A DNA stretch of 64,000 bases from Vibrio diabolicus (GCA_001048675.1 CCKK01000018.1:62001-126000); one strand, 5' to 3'; positions 38,544-48,077 are shown, counted from the first letter of the stretch. Numbers and translations: made by a program. Notes: generated from the letters alone by a model not told the origin.

Positions 38544-39896
38544 ATGTCTTCATTACCTTCCATCACTTGGTTGGAAACGGTAAAAAGTTACCTCGATAAA
38601 CGACTCATGTGGGTTTTCATGTTGGGCTGCTCTAGCGGCTTTCCGTGGGTACTTATCGGTTCAAATATGTCTGGCTGGCTAAAAGACGCTGGTTTGACCC
38701 TATCCGCAATAGGCTACTTTGGTAGTGTCTTTGCGGTTTATGCAATTAACTTTCTCTGGGCGCCACTCGTAGACCGGGTGAAGCTACCAGTGCTCTATCG
38801 ACTACTTGGACAAAGGCGTAGCTGGATTTTCTTCTGTCAAAGTATTGTACTCGTCGCGACGGTATTTATTGCGGGCGTGAATCCAGCAGAGAACTTGGTA
38901 TTTGCGTCTCTACTCGCCTTGTGTATTGCAACCGCATCAGCCACACAAGATATTGCGATTGATGCTTTTCGTATTGATACTTTCCCAAAATCAGAAGAAT
39001 CTAAGCTGCCACAAGCTTCTGCAATGGCAGTTATTGGCTGGTGGACAGGTTATTCATTACCAGGTTATTTAGCGTTTGTTAATGCTGATAGTGTCGGTTG
39101 GAATGGCGTGTATTACGGGATGGCGGTGATAGTCGGTATTCTAATGGTCTTTACGATTTTAGTCGGAGAGCCTAAGACTCAACGCGAACAACTTCAGTCT
39201 GCCGCTGAACAACGCCACAAAGAAGTGGTTGGTTCAAAAGTCGTGGCTTGGTTTACTGTGACTGTTGTAGAACCTTTCCTTGACTTCTTTAATCGCAATG
39301 GCGTCCGTGTCGCGATTACTCTTTTGCTGTTCGTTTTCCTATTCAAAATTGGCGAAGCGTTTTTAGGCAGGATGTCGATCGCGTTCTATAAAGATATTGG
39401 TTTTAGTAACGAACAAATTGGTTATTACTCCAAACTGATCGGATGGGGAGCCACTATCTTCTTTACCTTTGTCGGAAGCATGTTCAACGTCAGGTTTGGT
39501 ATTGTACGTGGATTAATGATCGGTGGTATTGCTATGTCTGCCAGCAACTTGATGTTTGCTTGGATTGCATCGGTAGGCCCAAATGAGCACCTGTATTTAG
39601 CAACCATTATTGTCGATAACTTTACGACTGCTTTCTCAACTGTCGCTTTTGTTTCATTTTTGACGATTCTAACCGGACAAGCATTCTCGGCAACTCAGTA
39701 TGCGTTGCTTGCCTCTTTGGGCAACTTCGGACGAACGACTCTTGCTTCTTTCAGTGGAGAACTGGTGGACTACCTCAATGACTGGAGCACGTTCTTTGTG
39801 CTTACCGCTGTTATGGTCGTGCCAAGCTTGATTATGTTGTACTCGCTACGACATTACTTTGATGCTCTATTGGAAAAAGCACGTCACAAGCACTAA
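38544..39896 (+). CDS. ampG: AmpG-like muropeptide MFS transporter
   Basis: A 450-residue major facilitator protein with about 12-14 helices. The AmpG signature is seen in MLGCSSGFPWVLIGSNMSGW, FLWAPLVDRVKLP and ATASATQDIAIDAFRID. AmpG imports anhydromuropeptides from the periplasm for cell-wall recycling and, in some bacteria, AmpC induction. No ampC or ampR lies nearby. Confidence 0.92.
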   Translation: MSSLPSITWLETVKSYLDKRLMWVFMLGCSSGFPWVLIGSNMSGWLKDAGLTLSAIGYFGSVFAVYAINFLWAPLVDRVKLPVLYRLLGQRRSWIFFCQSIVLVATVFIAGVNPAENLVFASLLALCIATASATQDIAIDAFRIDTFPKSEESKLPQASAMAVIGWWTGYSLPGYLAFVNADSVGWNGVYYGMAVIVGILMVFTILVGEPKTQREQLQSAAEQRHKEVVGSKVVAWFTVTVVEPFLDFFNRNGVRVAITLLLFVFLFKIGEAFLGRMSIAFYKDIGFSNEQIGYYSKLIGWGATIFFTFVGSMFNVRFGIVRGLMIGGIAMSASNLMFAWIASVGPNEHLYLATIIVDNFTTAFSTVAFVSFLTILTGQAFSATQYALLASLGNFGRTTLASFSGELVDYLNDWSTFFVLTAVMVVPSLIMLYSLRHYFDALLEKARHKH

Positions 39897-39906
39897 GAAG
39901 CGCATC

Positions 39907-39937
39907 AAAAAACCACCGAATTCGGTGGTTTTTGTTT
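39907..39937. terminator. Bidirectional terminator between ampG and chrR
   Basis: Stem AAAACCACCGAA / TTCGGTGGTTTT with no spacer in the centre, ended by TGTTTTG; ends both convergent transcripts. Confidence 0.88.
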
Positions 39938-39959
39938 TGCGAGATATAAGATAAGAGGT

Positions 39960-40619
39960 CTATGGGTATAGCCCTTTGCCAAACATATTAAATATACGTG
40001 CCACACCTTGAGTAAAGATCATCGGCTCGGTCAATACGGTTAAACACAAGCAATCTTCTCCGGCCTTAGTGTAAGGGCTGTGCTTCACTGACGCGTCTCT
40101 AATCATCAAATCGCCCTCTTCATATTGGCCATCCTCATCACTAAACCCACCATGTAGGATCAATGTAGATTCTAAGCCTTTGTGCGTATGTTGAGGGATT
40201 TGCACATCTTCTCCGATGTACATTAAGCTAACACGAGCATCTTCCCCTAGATCAATCTGAGCACTGAAAACCTTGCCTCCGTAACTTCTCCATGACCCTA
40301 CGAGGTCAGAGAAACGCGCTAAGGTTTTGGGAAGCTCAAAGCTCTTTCCTGCAACATTCACTGCGGCAGGATCTCGGATAACGATGTTATCTGTCGCTGG
40401 CTCCGCATTGATAATATCATTGAACATATCGTCGAATTCAGGGACATATTCAGAGGGGATGTCGCTCACGATATTCGCTTGGCTGGCTTCGACTTGGTTC
40501 ACATAAGCTCGGCACTTGGTGCATGTTTCTAAATGGGTTGCGACCACAAGACCAGAAACTGCATCAATGCTTCCCGAAGCGTATGCTTCTAACAAGCTGT
40601 TATCTGGGTGTTTGTTCAT
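39960..40619 (-). CDS. chrR: ChrR family anti-sigma factor with cupin domain
   Basis: A 219-residue protein. The N-terminal zinc-binding anti-sigma domain shows His4, His29, Cys33 and Cys36 (ATHLETCTKCRAYV). A C-terminal ChrR cupin domain (about 100-205) carries PQHTHKGLESTLILHGGF and a later metal His in ASVKHSPY. In the R. sphaeroides system ChrR holds an ECF sigma factor inactive until singlet oxygen or organic peroxides disrupt it. Start overlaps the sigma stop by four bases (ATGA), so both are made together. Last gene of a four-gene operon. Confidence 0.9.
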   Translation of the reverse strand: MNKHPDNSLLEAYASGSIDAVSGLVVATHLETCTKCRAYVNQVEASQANIVSDIPSEYVPEFDDMFNDIINAEPATDNIVIRDPAAVNVAGKSFELPKTLARFSDLVGSWRSYGGKVFSAQIDLGEDARVSLMYIGEDVQIPQHTHKGLESTLILHGGFSDEDGQYEEGDLMIRDASVKHSPYTKAGEDCLCLTVLTEPMIFTQGVARIFNMFGKGLYP

Positions 40620-41200
40620 AGTTGCTCCGTATGCATTGAATGCCTTAGCTTTTCTACTGCAAGCCTCAGCCTGGATTTTACGGTACCGAGGGGTATATCA
40701 AATAATTCAGCGACCTGCTGATGAGGTAGCTCTTCAAGATACACCGCTTGTAAAACGTCTCTCTGATTTTTCGGTAAAATATCTAAAAATTTAACCACCT
40801 GTTCTTTCAACATGTCTTGCTCTGGTGAATAGTGATCAACAAGATCTGGTGGATAATATTCTGACGGCCAAATGTCATCAGAATGAATGTGTAACTCCTT
40901 ACCTTTCTGCTTTCTCAACAGATCAAAGCATAGGTTTCGGATTATGGTGTATATCCAAGTCGATAACGCGCTCTTTTCCCCATCATAGAGGTGCGCTTTC
41001 TGCCAAACTGTCGCCATGGTCTCTTGCACCATCTCCATAGCAACTTGCTCATTACCAACATGTTTGTAAGCGAATTGCTTCAGCTTGGGTGCGTAAAAAC
41101 TGAATACAAAAGCGAATGCGTCTTTATCTCGAGCCTTCACTTTGTCCATGTAATCGTTCCAATCACTGCGCCCCAGTTTTTTTGGGCTATCACTCATCAT
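40616..41200 (-). CDS. ECF RNA polymerase sigma factor (ChrR-paired, ECF11-like)
   Basis: A protein of about 194 residues with sigma region 2 (DAFAFVFSFYAPKLKQFAYK, then ALSTWIYTIIRNLCFDLLRK) and region 4 (LPKNQRDVLQAVYLEELPHQ, IPLGTVKSRLRLAVEKLR). The adjoining ChrR gene places it in the ECF11-type group controlling responses to photo-oxidative stress. The ATG at 41200 has AAGG seven bases upstream; the frame extends to 41239 but overlaps nothing useful. It is 44 bases after the DUF4397 gene stop. Confidence 0.9.
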   Translation of the reverse strand: MMSDSPKKLGRSDWNDYMDKVKARDKDAFAFVFSFYAPKLKQFAYKHVGNEQVAMEMVQETMATVWQKAHLYDGEKSALSTWIYTIIRNLCFDLLRKQKGKELHIHSDDIWPSEYYPPDLVDHYSPEQDMLKEQVVKFLDILPKNQRDVLQAVYLEELPHQQVAELFDIPLGTVKSRLRLAVEKLRHSMHTEQL

Positions 41201-41244
41201 AATCGGCCTTAATTTTAGGGAGGAGTCATCTCCTCCCATTCGTC

Positions 41245-42603
41245 CTAATCGGTAACGTCATCAACCAACAAGTTGAAGCCACCGTTGTTCCCATCATCAA
41301 TGGCAACCACCTGATACACAACACCATTCATCACATTGACTGGTGCTGAATCAACAGCAACCGTACTTGGATCGCCTGCCACTGTCACGGTTACATAATA
41401 GGTACCTTCAGCGACATATAATCCCTGAACGCTATCTTTGTACGCAAAATTAGCAATAGTTGGATCACTTCCATCAATTCCAGCGCTTGTAGTGAGATAA
41501 ATATCCACCATTTCCGCTACGGGATTCGCCGCCGCATGTGTCACATTCAGCGTCGCGCTAGTTGCCACTGCACGTCTCATGTCTTCAACAACTAGAGGTT
41601 CGATATCAATCGCTGGGCTAACAACACCGACTGCGTAAACACTGTAATCCATTCCGCCCGCAACCATTAATCCGTCAACATCGATAATAGGATTGGTTGT
41701 TGTGCCATCCACGTAAACGTCAATATCGTAAGCGCCAGCATCGAGATCCAAATAACCACGAATCTCTTTGAACGCTAAGTCGGCAAGAGGACCGAAGGCC
41801 GCCCCGTTAACGTTGACATCGACGATTGGCGCTCCATCAACAAGATGTCCAACTCTTAATTCAGCTTGGCTGCCCATATCCTCGATTATAGAAGATCCTG
41901 AACCATCCAATACCAACAACTTAACTGGTGACGTGCTATTTGAATCTCCGGTACTGATAGCGGCAATCGTCAAGTTTGAATTAGCAGCAAGAGATATTGC
42001 GCCCGAGTCAAAAGCAACGCTATCCCCAACAGCAAGTCGAACTTGGTACTCACCAGCGGGGATGTTCAATACGTCTGTAGATGCTTTATATGCAAGATTC
42101 ATAAGCGGTGTCGCGCTAGCAAGATCAGCCCCTGGCTCAGTGACGTAGAGATCAACGGCAGGAACGCCAGACGCTGCATGAACAACTTGAACATCTAAAC
42201 TATTGGCATCAGCCATTGAATCGGCGCTGCGAGTCACAACTAAAGGTTCTACTGGATTTGGCGAACCATCGGCATCACCAACAACGAACACGTTGTAGTT
42301 GAGGTCTGAATCGAGATCTAATTCTGTTTTAGGTATTACAGTCGCGGTTTCATCGCCTGGAAGTTGAACATCAACTTGAATTGAGTTCATCCCCTCACGT
42401 AACTTCATGTAACCAGAACCCATACCATAATCAACACCTGTCAATGATGATTTATCGTTTATCCACACATTTGCAAGCGGCGCATCAGAAGACGCATGTA
42501 CTGCTTGCAAATTGGAATACTCAATGGTGTCGCTGTCGGAGCCACACGCCGCCAGTCCTAATGCCGCCACCATAGTTAGCGCAGCTCTGCTAAATCCTTT
42601 CAT
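41245..42603 (-). CDS. DUF4397 domain lipoprotein
   Basis: A 452-residue lipoprotein: signal sequence with lipobox GLAACG (Cys20), then about four repeats of a beta-rich unit. Each repeat starts with a phrase such as VHASSDAPLANVWIN, VHAASGVPAVDLYV, VGHLVDGAPIVDVNV or THAAANPVAEMVDIYL, as in DUF4397. Probably an envelope surface protein; function unknown. Being sandwiched between a Lon-N-domain gene and a sigma factor suggests it is a target or sensor of the same regulon. Overlaps the upstream gene by four bases. Confidence 0.85.
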   Translation of the reverse strand: MKGFSRAALTMVAALGLAACGSDSDTIEYSNLQAVHASSDAPLANVWINDKSSLTGVDYGMGSGYMKLREGMNSIQVDVQLPGDETATVIPKTELDLDSDLNYNVFVVGDADGSPNPVEPLVVTRSADSMADANSLDVQVVHAASGVPAVDLYVTEPGADLASATPLMNLAYKASTDVLNIPAGEYQVRLAVGDSVAFDSGAISLAANSNLTIAAISTGDSNSTSPVKLLVLDGSGSSIIEDMGSQAELRVGHLVDGAPIVDVNVNGAAFGPLADLAFKEIRGYLDLDAGAYDIDVYVDGTTTNPIIDVDGLMVAGGMDYSVYAVGVVSPAIDIEPLVVEDMRRAVATSATLNVTHAAANPVAEMVDIYLTTSAGIDGSDPTIANFAYKDSVQGLYVAEGTYYVTVTVAGDPSTVAVDSAPVNVMNGVVYQVVAIDDGNNGGFNLLVDDVTD

Positions 42604-43196
42604 ATCCTTGTCTCTTTGTTAGTCGGGGCTTCTATGGCTTCTGTCAGAAATTGCAACGCAGGAATGCAGTTCTCTGCGCCAACGAGCTGTTCGAACAGAT
42701 TGCAGTCTAAAGGAAGTAATTCAAGCCAGCGCTGGGTCACCCAAGCTGAGTCATCGTAAAAACGATGCTGGTAGAGGTTTCCAAGTTGAGGAAACTCTTC
42801 ATAAACATGGGATAACTGCTGGCTTAAATAGAAGAAATCTGGTGAGTTGTCTGGATGTTGCCAATTGTCTAACCATTCGACCTCTGCATGGCGTAAGCCG
42901 TCCGCATCTGCACGAACTCGTTTGACAACAAAGCGTTTCTCACCAGCGACTGTAATACCAAGAAGACCATCACTGAGTGTTTCAAAATCAACGATCCTGA
43001 CCAAAGTTCCGATAGATGAAACATTTCCCACGTCTTTAGGGTCACCTTCACTACCTACTAGGCAAACTCCAAAACCCACATTTTGTAGGCTGCATTCCTT
43101 TACCATTCGCTTATATCGTGGCTCAAAAATGCGCAGATTCATTTTACCTTCAGGGAGTACAACTGAAGTGAGTGGGAATAACATGACTTCTTTCAT
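42600..43196 (-). CDS. LON peptidase substrate-binding domain protein
   Basis: A 198-residue protein consisting of the Lon N-terminal domain only: MLFPLTSVVLPEGKMNLRIF, EPRYKRMVKECSLQNVGFGV and GTLVRIVDFETLSDGLLGI. No ATPase or protease domain follows. Such stand-alone domains may bind unfolded proteins or deliver substrates. First gene of the operon with the DUF4397 lipoprotein, sigma factor and ChrR; a sigma-like promoter lies 28 bases upstream. Confidence 0.88.
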   Translation of the reverse strand: MKEVMLFPLTSVVLPEGKMNLRIFEPRYKRMVKECSLQNVGFGVCLVGSEGDPKDVGNVSSIGTLVRIVDFETLSDGLLGITVAGEKRFVVKRVRADADGLRHAEVEWLDNWQHPDNSPDFFYLSQQLSHVYEEFPQLGNLYQHRFYDDSAWVTQRWLELLPLDCNLFEQLVGAENCIPALQFLTEAIEAPTNKETRI

Positions 43197-43519
43197 TCAA
43201 ACGTCCTCTTTGATTCACCGATACATACGAATCCCTTATCACTCCGATCACTAACGATTTATGTTGGTTAATCGACTGGCTTAAAAAGTCATAAAATCGC
43301 TTACGCAAACGATCCAAATCACATATTTATTGCAATCAAATGCAACAAACAAAAAGTTCCGTAAATAAAGATAATTTCGTGACGCAACTCACCAAAAACG
43401 TTCAATTTTGCACCCTTTATCACTTTCATTTGGGATTTTTATCGCTATTATTCCCGCCAATTGGAAAGCGCAGCACAGATTGCGTGTTCTGAATCATTAC
43501 AAACATAGAGAGTCCCCTT
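43197..43519. other. Divergent intergenic region between the sigma operon and ompK
   Basis: No gene is seen. The left end holds the candidate ECF promoter described separately. The right end should hold the ompK promoter; nothing more specific could be identified, although the region is AT-rich around 43320-43380. Confidence 0.5.
43224..43250 (-). promoter_or_regulatory. Candidate ECF11-type promoter
   Basis: On the minus strand, TGATCG and CGTATG are separated by 15 bases, resembling the TGATC / CGTA promoter elements reported for ChrR-paired sigma factors. The -10-like element ends 27 bases before the first gene of the operon. Based on consensus resemblance only. Confidence 0.45.
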
Positions 43520-44317
43520 ATGCGTAAATCACTTTTAGCTCTTAGCCTTCTAGCGGCTACTTCAGCTCCAGTTATGGCGGCAGATTACTCTGACGGCGAT
43601 ATCCACAAAAACGATTACAAGTGGATGCAATTTAACCTAATGGGTGCATTTGACGAACTTCCAGGTGAGTCTTCACACGACTACCTAGAAATGGAATTCG
43701 GCGGCCGCTCTGGTATCTTCGACCTTTACGGCTACGTTGATGTATTCAACCTAACTTCTGATCCAGGTAGCGACAAAGCTGGCGCAGAGAAGATCTTTAT
43801 GAAATTCGCTCCACGTATGTCTCTAGATGCGGTAACTGGTAAAGACCTATCTTTCGGTCCTGTTCAAGAACTATACGTTGCAACTCTAATCGAGTGGGGT
43901 GGTAACTCTGGTGTTAACTCTCAAAAAATCGGTCTAGGTTCTGACGTAATGGTTCCTTGGTTTGGTAAAGTTGGTGTTAACCTATACGGCACTTACGACG
44001 GCAACAAAAAGGATTGGAACGGTTTCCAAATCTCGACTAACTGGTTCAAACCATTCTACTTCTTCGAGAACGGTTCATTCATTTCTTACCAAGGCTACAT
44101 CGATTACCAATTCGGTATGGATGATGATGCAGGTAACAAATTTGGTTCAACCGCGTCAAACGGTGGTGCAATGTTCAACGGTATCTACTGGCACTCAGAC
44201 CGCTTCGCAGTGGGTTACGGTCTAAAAGGCTACAAAGACGTGTACGGTATCAAAGATACTGATGGGTTTAAGTCAACTGGCTTTGGCCACTACCTAGCTG
44301 TAACTTACAAGTTCTAA
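43520..44317 (+). CDS. ompK: Outer-membrane protein OmpK (Tsx-like channel)
   Basis: A 265-residue outer-membrane barrel protein. The signal peptide is residues 1-20 (ending APVMA), followed by mature ADYSDGDIHKNDYKWMQFNL. It ends in a terminal aromatic beta strand (GHYLAVTYKF) typical of porins. It belongs to the nucleoside-specific Tsx/OmpK family and is known in vibrios as the receptor of phage KVP40 and a protective antigen. Codon use is strongly biased (ACT, GGT, CTA), as expected for an abundant protein. GAGAG lies upstream of the start. Confidence 0.93.
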   Translation: MRKSLLALSLLAATSAPVMAADYSDGDIHKNDYKWMQFNLMGAFDELPGESSHDYLEMEFGGRSGIFDLYGYVDVFNLTSDPGSDKAGAEKIFMKFAPRMSLDAVTGKDLSFGPVQELYVATLIEWGGNSGVNSQKIGLGSDVMVPWFGKVGVNLYGTYDGNKKDWNGFQISTNWFKPFYFFENGSFISYQGYIDYQFGMDDDAGNKFGSTASNGGAMFNGIYWHSDRFAVGYGLKGYKDVYGIKDTDGFKSTGFGHYLAVTYKF

Positions 44318-44337
44318 TTGAACCACTAAGTTTGCTC

Positions 44338-44365
44338 AAAAATGGCGCCTTTTGGCGCCATTTTT
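44338..44365 (+). terminator. Intrinsic terminator of ompK
   Basis: Perfect stem AAAATGGCGCC / GGCGCCATTTT with loop TTTT and a T-run, 21 bases after the ompK stop. Confidence 0.92.
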
Positions 44366-44425
44366 ATTTGCTTTCCTTTTTTCCCTCATTATCCTTGCAG
44401 CAAACCTTTTTAATGAGAGCGTTTG

Positions 44426-45316
44426 GTGAATATCCTTATCCTCGGTCCAGGTGCGGTTGGCTCACTCTGGGCAACAAAATTTAAGCTTGCCGGGCACAAT
44501 GTTTCATTGTGGGGAAGAAGCTCTGAAAGCCAACAATCACTTCAGTTGGATGACACACCCGCAATCGTATTCAGTAATCAAGATATTTCCTCCGTAAATC
44601 AAGCGGATCTCATTTTGATCACGGTAAAAGCTTGGCAATTGGAAGACGCCATTCAACCTTTACTGCCTCATATCAACGCAGACACGATTATCATGCTGAT
44701 GCACAATGGTATGGGTACCGCCGCTGGCGTGGAGAAGGCTCTGCCAAACAATCCGATAGTGCTCGCCACAACGACGCACGGCGCATACAAACCAGATAAC
44801 CAACACGTACTGCATACCGGTCACGGAACAACGCAAGTGGGTGGTTATAATGACAAAGGAATGCAGTGCGCTTTTCTGCAAGATGTTATGCATCATGCCC
44901 TTCCAGAGGCCATTTGGAATCCACACATCCAATCTGCGTTATGGACTAAGTTAGCAATTAACTGCGCGATTAACCCACTGACTGCGATTCACCAGTGTAA
45001 GAATGGTGAGCTTGCGCAGCCCGAGTTTAAGATACAACTCGAAAGCATCACTCAAGAACTGGTTGAAGTAATGAGTAAAGAAGGTATTGCTATCGAGTTT
45101 CGCTCTCTTTTCGATACGGTAATGCAAGTGGTGAACGCCACAACTGAGAACTATTCTTCAATGAGACAAGACGTATTCCATCAGCGTCGAACGGAAATTG
45201 ATTTTATAACCGGATACTTGTTAAAGGCTGCCGAGAAACATCGCATCAATACGCCTGAGAATTTAAAACTTTACCAACGCATCAAACAAATAGAACAAAG
45301 CTGGACAGAACAATGA
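44426..45316 (+). CDS. panE: 2-dehydropantoate 2-reductase (ketopantoate reductase)
   Basis: About 296 residues. The NADPH-binding motif is ILGPGAVGSLWATKF at the N-terminus. Later segments LILITVKAWQLEDAIQPLLP and WTKLAINCAINPLTAI contain the catalytic Lys and the conserved Asn of the PanE family. It makes pantoate for coenzyme A. The start is taken as the GTG at 44426 (TTG at 44423 is also open), with GAGAG seven or more bases upstream. First gene of panE-yajL-csdA, with four- and one-base overlaps. Confidence 0.9.
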   Translation: MNILILGPGAVGSLWATKFKLAGHNVSLWGRSSESQQSLQLDDTPAIVFSNQDISSVNQADLILITVKAWQLEDAIQPLLPHINADTIIMLMHNGMGTAAGVEKALPNNPIVLATTTHGAYKPDNQHVLHTGHGTTQVGGYNDKGMQCAFLQDVMHHALPEAIWNPHIQSALWTKLAINCAINPLTAIHQCKNGELAQPEFKIQLESITQELVEVMSKEGIAIEFRSLFDTVMQVVNATTENYSSMRQDVFHQRRTEIDFITGYLLKAAEKHRINTPENLKLYQRIKQIEQSWTEQ

Positions 45317-45912
45317 GTAAGAAAATCTTAGTGCCAATCGCTCCGGGCACCGAAGAAATGGAAGCCGTCACCGTTATCGACATGATGGTTCGCGCGGGTT
45401 ATGACGTTACGGTAGCGAGTGCTGCTTTTGATGGCTCATTGACGATGAAAGCTTCTCGCGGAGTCACACTAACAGCCGATTGTAAGCTGGTCGATATCGC
45501 TGATGATGAGTTTGACGCCATAGCGCTTTCTGGTGGTGTTGGTGGTGCAGAAATTTTTCGTGATAGCACGGTGATGATAGAAATCCTTAAGCAGCACATC
45601 TACGAGGGAAAGTTGGTCGCTGCTATCTGCGCAGCACCGGCGTTGGTATTGCAACACCATGATCTTTTCCCACAATCACTGATGACCTGTCACCCGAGCT
45701 TTCAGTCACATATCCCGGAAGAGAAGTGGCGCAGCAAACGTGTGACCTTTGATATCAACCACAACCTTATCACCAGTCAAGGTCCGGGCACTGCTTTAGA
45801 GTTCGCAATGGAAGTAATCATTCAACTCTCAGGTAAAAAACACGCATGGTCAGTTGCTGAACCAATGATCCCTCTGCCTACTCTGCATTACCATAAGCTT
45901 GGTGAAGAATAA
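45313..45912 (+). CDS. yajL: DJ-1/PfpI family protein YajL
   Basis: A 199-residue DJ-1 superfamily protein. The catalytic Cys106 lies in the nucleophile elbow AAICAAPALVL, with Glu14/15 in PGTEEMEAV positioned to stabilise it, and the His region is TCHPSFQSHI. YajL has been described as a chaperone and glyoxalase/deglycase. It overlaps panE by four bases and csdA by one. Confidence 0.9.
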   Translation: MSKKILVPIAPGTEEMEAVTVIDMMVRAGYDVTVASAAFDGSLTMKASRGVTLTADCKLVDIADDEFDAIALSGGVGGAEIFRDSTVMIEILKQHIYEGKLVAAICAAPALVLQHHDLFPQSLMTCHPSFQSHIPEEKWRSKRVTFDINHNLITSQGPGTALEFAMEVIIQLSGKKHAWSVAEPMIPLPTLHYHKLGEE

Positions 45913-47123
45913 TGTTTGACGTAAATGCTGTACGTGAGCAATTTCCCGCTCTAAATCAATCCGTCAACGATACGCCCTTAGTGTATCTAGATAGCGCAGC
46001 GACAACGCAAAAACCGCAATGTGTGATTGATGTCATCAGTCATTACTACAGTGCGCAAAATGCCAATGTTCACCGTGGCAGTCATAGTTTAACGGCTAAT
46101 GCCACCAGCCAATTTGAAGCGGCACGAGAACGAGTGGCAAACTTTATTGGTGCAAACAGCTCTAAAGAGATCATTTGGACACGGGGCGCAACCGAAGCAC
46201 TGAACTTAATTGCTCAGACTTACGCCCGCAGCACGTTACAACCGGGTGATGAGATCTTGATTAGCGAGATGGAGCACCACGCTAACATCGTGCCTTGGCA
46301 AATCGTGGCAGAGCAAACGGGCGCCAAAGTCATAAAAGTTCCAATGACATCAGATTGCCAGTTCGACATCAGCGCATTTAAGGTGCTTCTGTCTGACCGC
46401 TGTAAAATTGTTGCTTGTGCGCAAATCACCAACGTCACGGGCACACGACAACCTATCGAAAAAATCACTGAACTAGCGCACAGCGTTGGCGCGGTTGTTG
46501 TGATTGATGGCGCTCAAGGCATCGTCCATGAGCAGCTTGATTTATCGGTATCAGATATCGATTTTTACGTTTTCTCAGGTCACAAACTTTATGCGCCAGC
46601 AGGTATTGGCGTTTTATACGGCAAGCTTGAACTTTTGGAAGCCATGCCACCATGGCACGGCGGTGGTAAAATGGTTGAACGCGTTTCTTTCGAGAAAACG
46701 ACGTTTTCTGCACTTCCTGGTAAATTTGAAGCGGGCACACCAAACGTTGCGGGCGCGATTGCTCTAGCGAAAGCCATTGAGTGGTACCAAGGTTTTGACC
46801 ATCACGAAGTCGAGGATCATCTCCATGCGCTTCAGGATAAGGCCTACCAAGCACTAAGCGCGTTGGATGACATCCATATTCTAGGCTATCAACCGAATGC
46901 CTCTGTACTGACATTCGTCATGGACGGCGTTCATCACCAAGACATGGCGACGCTGCTCGATCAACAAGGCATTGCGGTACGAGCAGGACACCACTGCGCT
47001 CACCCATTGATGGATGCGCTAAACGTTAAAGGCACGGTACGCGTTTCTTTTGGTATTTATAACACGGCTGAAGATGTGGATAGACTCATCGCCGCCGTAG
47101 AAAAAGCCGTCGACATGCTATAA
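45912..47123 (+). CDS. csdA: Cysteine desulfurase CsdA
   Basis: A 403-residue class V aminotransferase-fold enzyme. Pyridoxal-phosphate Lys225 is in YVFSGHKLYAPAG and the active-site persulfide Cys362 in RAGHHCAHPL. Sequence around the Cys loop places it in the SufS/CsdA group (group II). It removes sulfur from cysteine and passes it to CsdE and then to TcdA (CsdL) or other acceptors. In E. coli csdA-csdE are adjacent; here csdE is on the opposite strand 1.3 kb away, beyond a diguanylate cyclase. Confidence 0.92.
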   Translation: MFDVNAVREQFPALNQSVNDTPLVYLDSAATTQKPQCVIDVISHYYSAQNANVHRGSHSLTANATSQFEAARERVANFIGANSSKEIIWTRGATEALNLIAQTYARSTLQPGDEILISEMEHHANIVPWQIVAEQTGAKVIKVPMTSDCQFDISAFKVLLSDRCKIVACAQITNVTGTRQPIEKITELAHSVGAVVVIDGAQGIVHEQLDLSVSDIDFYVFSGHKLYAPAGIGVLYGKLELLEAMPPWHGGGKMVERVSFEKTTFSALPGKFEAGTPNVAGAIALAKAIEWYQGFDHHEVEDHLHALQDKAYQALSALDDIHILGYQPNASVLTFVMDGVHHQDMATLLDQQGIAVRAGHHCAHPLMDALNVKGTVRVSFGIYNTAEDVDRLIAAVEKAVDML

Positions 47124-47156
47124 CCCCAACGGTTTGATTTGGAGTAACCAACAAGG

Positions 47157-48077
47157 TTACTCCATCTGCCTATCCAGAGTCGCCACGCAATTTCTGCCAT
47201 TTCTTTTCGCAGCATAAAGCGCTTTATCTGCATGCGCATACAAACGTTTGGTGGTTTCATTTCTGCCTATTTCCACCACGCCTACACTCACCGTGACCGG
47301 AATTTCAATCTTTTCAAATTCGAACTGACAATTTTGAATGTGGGAACGAACTTCCTCTCCTACCTCTTTCGCCGCCGATAGAGAGGTTTCTGGCAAAATA
47401 ATCGCAAACTCCTCCCCTCCAACTCTTGCAAAAATTTCGTCTTTGACGAGTAAGTGAGAAACCAAATCAGCTAACGTCTCTAAGACATAATCCCCCGCAT
47501 CATGACCACGTTTATCATTGATGACTTTAAAAAAATCCAAATCAAATAATAACAACGCGGAGTGATAATCCGGAGCTTGGGATTTAATAACTTCTTCTGT
47601 GAGCTTTTCGAAAAAGACACGTCGATTGTAGATGTTGGTAAGAGCATCAATTTGGCTTTGATGGCGAAGAAGGGTTTCAACTCGGTGGCGATTGGAGATG
47701 TTGCGTGTAAGAATAAGGACAACGCGACGACCTCGGTATTTTATAGCGAGTGGGCAGATCTTGCCTTCGTAGTATAGGTCGCCTCTTGGCCCACTGTTAG
47801 CATCTATTCCCTGAATGCTGTCGGCGCACATCTTGTACTCGATCGTCACAATACTGTCTTGTTTCAGTGACCGATTTATCTGTTCGATAAACCAGTCAGC
47901 TTTATCTTTCTCAAGTACGCTGTGCAGCGTCTCACCTATCAAATTACTTCCATCGTGATAGGCTTTTTTATCTGTTCCTCCAAAAACATCAATATAGATA
48001 CCATCTTCACTCAGAATAAAAGTGGGGTCTGGCATTCCGGATAACACGTCTTGCGCATGTTCCAAGGTGAATTGCAT
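47157..48077 (-). CDS. PAS-GGDEF diguanylate cyclase
   Basis: A 306-residue protein with an N-terminal PAS-like sensor (about 5-130; FILSEDGIYIDVFGG, VILTRNISNR) and a C-terminal GGDEF domain (about 140-300). The active-site motif is GGEEF (220-224), compatible with c-di-GMP synthesis. The usual RxxD inhibitory site five residues before it is absent (LVKD there), so product inhibition is probably weak. No membrane segment. It sits alone between csdA and csdE, so it is an insertion into an otherwise conserved csd neighbourhood. Confidence 0.9.
   Translation of the reverse strand: MQFTLEHAQDVLSGMPDPTFILSEDGIYIDVFGGTDKKAYHDGSNLIGETLHSVLEKDKADWFIEQINRSLKQDSIVTIEYKMCADSIQGIDANSGPRGDLYYEGKICPLAIKYRGRRVVLILTRNISNRHRVETLLRHQSQIDALTNIYNRRVFFEKLTEEVIKSQAPDYHSALLLFDLDFFKVINDKRGHDAGDYVLETLADLVSHLLVKDEIFARVGGEEFAIILPETSLSAAKEVGEEVRSHIQNCQFEFEKIEIPVTVSVGVVEIGRNETTKRLYAHADKALYAAKRNGRNCVATLDRQME

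Noticed and set aside
46465..46914. 149-codon open frame antisense to csdA
   Set aside because: Shadow of csdA's codon pattern; csdA catalytic motifs are intact on the other strand.
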